A stretch of 8,397 nt of DNA from Planctomycetaceae bacterium (GTDB lineage Bacteria > Planctomycetota > Planctomycetia > Planctomycetales > Planctomycetaceae). Numbering within the stretch: position 1 is the stretch's first letter; every line of letters begins with the position of its first letter. Location: positions 355 through 8,751 of the forward strand of contig JALTOP010000453.1 in the NCBI GenBank assembly GCA_027000105.1, in the 5' to 3' direction. Below are positions 6,398 through 8,397 of the stretch, one piece after another. Both the position numbers and the translations under genes were made by a program. The notes beneath the pieces are model-generated. The model did no database searches. It was not told the DNA's origin and saw only the letters and a program-made list of their open reading frames with translations.

Positions 6398-6418
6398 CTG
6401 CTCACTGGCATGGAGCAG
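6398..6418. other. Hairpin just downstream of the Cys-rich gene
   Basis: CTGCTC (6398-6403) pairs with GAGCAG (6413-6418) around a 9-base loop. No T-run follows; the downstream sequence is GGGTATAAAAT. It lies between the stop codon and the intrinsic terminator, and could stabilise the 3' end of the transcript. Confidence 0.35.
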
Positions 6419-6468
6419 TGGGTATAAAATGCCGGTTTGTACTGGTCTGGATGTTTTTCCCAACGAAT

Positions 6469-6499
6469 CCCCGGCGGTCGATACGGTCGGGGTGTTTTT
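6469..6499 (+). terminator. Rho-independent terminator of the Cys-rich gene
   Basis: CCCCGGC (6469-6475) pairs with GGTCGGGG over seven base pairs (right arm 6486-6492, one G-T wobble) around a 10-base loop, followed by TGTTTTTATTT. The T-run is on the plus strand only, so it ends the gene finishing at 6376. Its tail overlaps the last bases of the opposing rhodanese gene, whose stop is at 6498-6500. Confidence 0.8.
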
Positions 6500-6908
6500 A
6501 TTTATCTGCTTTATCTGCCCGTTCAAACGGGCCTTCCAGCAGTTCCTGGTATCCCTGTTTGAGACAACGGACACGGTAGCCCTGCTTTTTCAGGAGATCT
6601 CCTGCCAATAGCGCGCGAAAGCCGCGGGCACAATGGGTGTAAACAATCTTTCCCTCCGGGATTTTCTTTTCCAGCCACTTTTTGTCTACTCCCTGTCTCA
6701 ACTTGCTTAAAGGCACAAGTATTGCCCCCTTGAGATGCCCTTTATTCCACTCGGAGAGTTCGCGCACATCAACCAGGACCGCCTTGTTCTGCTCCAGATT
6801 TTTTTTCACTGTATCGAGTGAATCTTTTGTATGTTCGGCAGCCTGCAGTGGCAGGGTAACCAGAACGAGCAGCAAACCAGACAATACAGTTTTCCCTGAA
6901 TTCCGCAT
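6498..6908 (-). CDS. Exported single-domain rhodanese-like sulfurtransferase
   Basis: It has 136 residues. Residues 1-24 form a signal peptide (LLLVLVTLPLQAA), so the protein should act outside the cytoplasm. The rhodanese domain spans about 30-125: AVLVDVRELSEW (43-54), GHLKGAILVPLSKL (57-70), and the active-site loop CARGFR (93-98), whose Cys93 would carry the persulfide. The six-residue loop fits the sulfurtransferase rather than the phosphatase type. The C-terminus is a short charged tail. The ribosome site AAGAAGG (6913-6919) sits only 4 bases from the ATG, which is close. The FmdB-like gene ends 26 bases upstream on the same strand, so they probably share a transcript. Physiological sulfur donor and acceptor are unknown; similar exported single-domain rhodaneses are widespread. 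Confidence 0.92.
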   Translation of the reverse strand: MRNSGKTVLSGLLLVLVTLPLQAAEHTKDSLDTVKKNLEQNKAVLVDVRELSEWNKGHLKGAILVPLSKLRQGVDKKWLEKKIPEGKIVYTHCARGFRALLAGDLLKKQGYRVRCLKQGYQELLEGPFERADKADK

Positions 6909-6934
6909 GAAACCTTCTTTCTATTCATAAGAGA

Positions 6935-7234
6935 TTATTCATCTTTGGAAATGATACTGGGGCCTTTGCCGAACTTCTTTGCGTACTTGCCGTTCCCCAT
7001 TTTTTCGTACTTGGTGAAGCCGAGCTTATCCAGCTTTTGATCATCTTTCATGCTCCGCTCCATGTTCATATCCATCCAACGGGTACCGATTGCCGGTGCG
7101 GTAATAACACGTCGTACCGGTTCGCCCGTCTCCGGATGAGTGGTCAACGCATCATCCGACATCCGCTGAGTTATTTCGAAGCGTTCCCCCGGTTGACCAT
7201 CTTCCCGAATCACTTCATAAACATAAACAGGCAT
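6935..7234 (-). CDS. FmdB-type small protein lacking all zinc-ribbon cysteines
   Basis: I chose the ATG at 7234 (99 residues) over the longer frame from a GTG at 7366, because MPVYVYE is the typical FmdB-family beginning (MPxYxYx) and a purine-rich AGAGAGG lies 6 bases upstream, while the extension resembles nothing. The family's zinc ribbon normally has two CxxC pairs. Here the corresponding text is YVYEVIREDGQPGERFE (4-20) and LTTHPETGEPVRRVI (30-44), the second with His and Thr where CPEC is usual. The protein contains no cysteine at all, so it cannot form the normal zinc site. The C-terminal half (50-99) is Lys/Gly/Met-rich and contains LGFTKYEKMGNGKYAKKFGK in 70-89. The fold may survive without metal. 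The function of the family is poorly known. It is followed at 26 bases by the rhodanese gene. The 183-base gap upstream (7235-7417) holds no further gene that I can see. Confidence 0.85.
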   Translation of the reverse strand: MPVYVYEVIREDGQPGERFEITQRMSDDALTTHPETGEPVRRVITAPAIGTRWMDMNMERSMKDDQKLDKLGFTKYEKMGNGKYAKKFGKGPSIISKDE

Positions 7235-7240
7235 CTCAAT

Positions 7241-7265
7241 CCTCTCTCTATACTCTTTCTCTCTC
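7241..7265 (-). promoter_or_regulatory. Purine-rich ribosome-binding tract deciding the FmdB-like start
   Basis: The minus strand is an almost pure GA tract interrupted by TATA, ending in AGAGAGG 6 bases before the ATG at 7234. It is the only good ribosome site in the frame and argues against the upstream GTG at 7366. Confidence 0.6.
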
Positions 7266-7417
7266 GCCACATCGATCCCGAAAATGATGCAGGTGCTAAA
7301 TATCTGAGGTATTTCGAACACTTCAAAACCAGAGTGGCATCCGCCCGTCGCGATAACCACAGGCACGAAAACAGAGCGTACGAACGGGAAACAAACTTGT
7401 GTTGTTGTCTGTTTTAA

Positions 7418-8041
7418 TCAACCTGCTCCACTGGATTGTTCGGAGTCCGACAGGTCAAAATCAAGAGGGGACTCAGGAATTGTGCGTGATTCGTCCTGTT
7501 CTGATGAATCGGTCCCGGCAACTTCTGTCGTTTCCGTCTGTGGGGGAACTTCGCGAACGAGCACCCGTGTACCATTCACTTTGATGATTTTGACAGCGGC
7601 TCCCGATTCGATAATGACTCCCTCGCTGTAGGCGTGTATTCGCTCACGATCGATTGAAATCATCCCCCCCGGATTGAGTGGAGTGATCGCTTTGGCGATC
7701 CGTCCGACGTAACTGTTCAGTCTCTCCTCCTCTTTAGTGAACGGAACAACCTCATCTTCGCTGGGGCCGGCCAGAAGAAGGCGTTTCCCGAATCTTGTTT
7801 TGGGGAGGATGGATAATGCCGTAATCGCTACACCGGGAATCCCGATTATCGCAAAAGCACTGAAACCGAAAAAATAATTCGGATTGGTTTCCCACCACGC
7901 CAACCAGGCAAAGTAGAAAGCCGCGAACAGGCTGACAACCATGCTCAACGCCAATATCCCCCCCGAGGGAATAAATATTTCAGCAACAATCAGAACAGAG
8001 GCTAACGCCAGCAGGGCAATCGCCATAAAAGAGTGATCCAT
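7418..8041 (-). CDS. NfeD-like membrane protein with C-terminal OB-fold
   Basis: From the ATG at 8041 the protein has 207 residues. Three membrane segments are predicted at about 5-26 (MAIALLALASVLIVAEIFIP), 28-50 and 56-79, followed by a linker and an OB-fold at 111-165: YVGRIAKAITPLNPGGMISI, then AYSEGVIIESGAAVKIIKVN, close to the NfeD C-terminal pattern (G-x-A-x-T-x-L-x-P-x-G ... S-x-G-x-x-I-x-x-G-x-x-V). The last 40 residues are acidic and probably disordered. The start is set by GGGAG (8048-8052), 6 bases upstream; a longer frame from a GTG at 8143 lacks a ribosome site and adds non-hydrophobic sequence. NfeD proteins often pair with SPFH/stomatin-type proteins or a ClpP-like membrane protease in membrane quality control. 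Neither partner is next to it here; the upstream gene is a hydrolase ending 117 bases away. Confidence 0.88.
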   Translation of the reverse strand: MDHSFMAIALLALASVLIVAEIFIPSGGILALSMVVSLFAAFYFAWLAWWETNPNYFFGFSAFAIIGIPGVAITALSILPKTRFGKRLLLAGPSEDEVVPFTKEEERLNSYVGRIAKAITPLNPGGMISIDRERIHAYSEGVIIESGAAVKIIKVNGTRVLVREVPPQTETTEVAGTDSSEQDESRTIPESPLDFDLSDSEQSSGAG

Positions 8042-8047
8042 TCTATG

Positions 8048-8052
8048 CTCCC
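8048..8052 (-). promoter_or_regulatory. Ribosome-binding site deciding the NfeD-like start
   Basis: The minus strand reads GGGAG 6 bases before the ATG at 8041. The alternative GTG at 8143 has no such element, so the shorter product is preferred. Confidence 0.6.
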
Positions 8053-8158
8053 GGTTGCCTACCTGGTAAAATGCACTGAAGGTTGATTCGAAAGTTGACC
8101 AGTCGTCCCGTTTCAAATGGCCTGTTGTCCAAAATTCAAACACGAAACAATGTTGATG

Positions 8159-8397
8159 TCAAGTTTTTGTGGGGTCGATCCCATCAACCAGTTCCTGTTC
8201 CCATTGGTCAAGCAATGGCCAATCGACAGCGCAGGTTCCAAAGTCGGCCATGTGCTGATAGCCTTCAAGCCGGTCGATTGTTTTCTGGATCATCCTGGAA
8301 TCCTTGCGAAAAACCGGGCCGTGTGAAGGGAGCAACCACTCGACATCGCTGTCCCGGATACGCGATAGAGATTGGATAAATTTCTGAATATCCGAAC
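8159..8397 (-). CDS. Metallo-beta-lactamase-fold hydrolase, C-terminal end (N-terminus beyond window)
   Basis: The frame enters from the right edge and ends at TGA 8159-8161, giving the last 78 residues. DSDVEWLLPSHGPVF (15-29 of the visible part) is the final motif of the MBL fold, in which His25 is a metal ligand after a beta strand. The preceding QKFIQSLSRIR helix and following MIQKTIDRLEGYQHM helix fit glyoxalase-II/RNase-Z-like MBL hydrolases. The N-terminal HxHxDH motif would lie outside the window, so the subgroup and substrate cannot be given. It is co-directional with the NfeD-like gene, but the 117-base gap leaves joint transcription open. Confidence 0.82.
   Translation of the reverse strand, partial: SDIQKFIQSLSRIRDSDVEWLLPSHGPVFRKDSRMIQKTIDRLEGYQHMADFGTCAVDWPLLDQWEQELVDGIDPTKT

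Noticed and set aside
7235..7366. N-terminal extension of the FmdB-like protein from a GTG at 7366
   Set aside because: The family begins at MPVYVYE, and the ribosome site is next to the ATG at 7234. The extension has no family resemblance.
8042..8143. N-terminal extension of the NfeD-like protein from a GTG at 8143
   Set aside because: No ribosome site lies before the GTG. The added 34 residues are polar and not membrane-like, while the ATG at 8041 has GGGAG at the right distance and begins the first membrane segment.

Overview
The window reads as bacterial chromosome of about 50% GC, most likely from a planctomycete. This is inferred from three things: a secreted cysteine-rich protein with repeated VPxTxY motifs, an adenylosuccinate lyase of the animal-like type, and loosely packed genes with long spacers. 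There are no tRNA or rRNA genes, CRISPR arrays, transposases or phage genes. Eight protein genes are supported, two of them cut by the window ends.

Layout: (1) 1-586, minus: the N-terminal 195 residues of a secreted His/Glu-rich coiled-coil protein. (2) 587-1181: a 595-base spacer with several short direct repeats and an open stretch without a start codon that may be a decayed ERCC4-type nuclease fragment. (3) 1182-3729, plus: a Gfo/Idh/MocA oxidoreductase followed by a class III PLP aminotransferase of the glutamate-1-semialdehyde aminomutase type, a likely two-gene unit. (4) 3864-5294, minus: purB, convergent with the aminotransferase, with a good -10 box upstream. (5) 5546-6376, plus: the secreted Cys-rich VPxTxY protein, divergent from purB and closed by a clear intrinsic terminator. 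(6) 8397-6498, all minus: the end of a metallo-beta-lactamase-fold hydrolase, an NfeD-like membrane protein, a small FmdB-type protein that has lost every zinc-ribbon cysteine, and an exported rhodanese.

How the genes may work together: the oxidoreductase and aminotransferase could oxidise a sugar or cyclitol hydroxyl and then aminate the ketone, but the substrate is not visible. PurB is housekeeping. The four-gene minus block mixes envelope and sulfur-related functions; only the FmdB-like and rhodanese genes (26-base gap) are close enough to suggest one transcript. No clear new multi-gene system is seen. The most unusual items are the cysteine-free FmdB protein, the Cys-rich VPxTxY protein, the class III aminotransferase/Gfo pairing, and the repeat-rich spacer with a possible gene relic.
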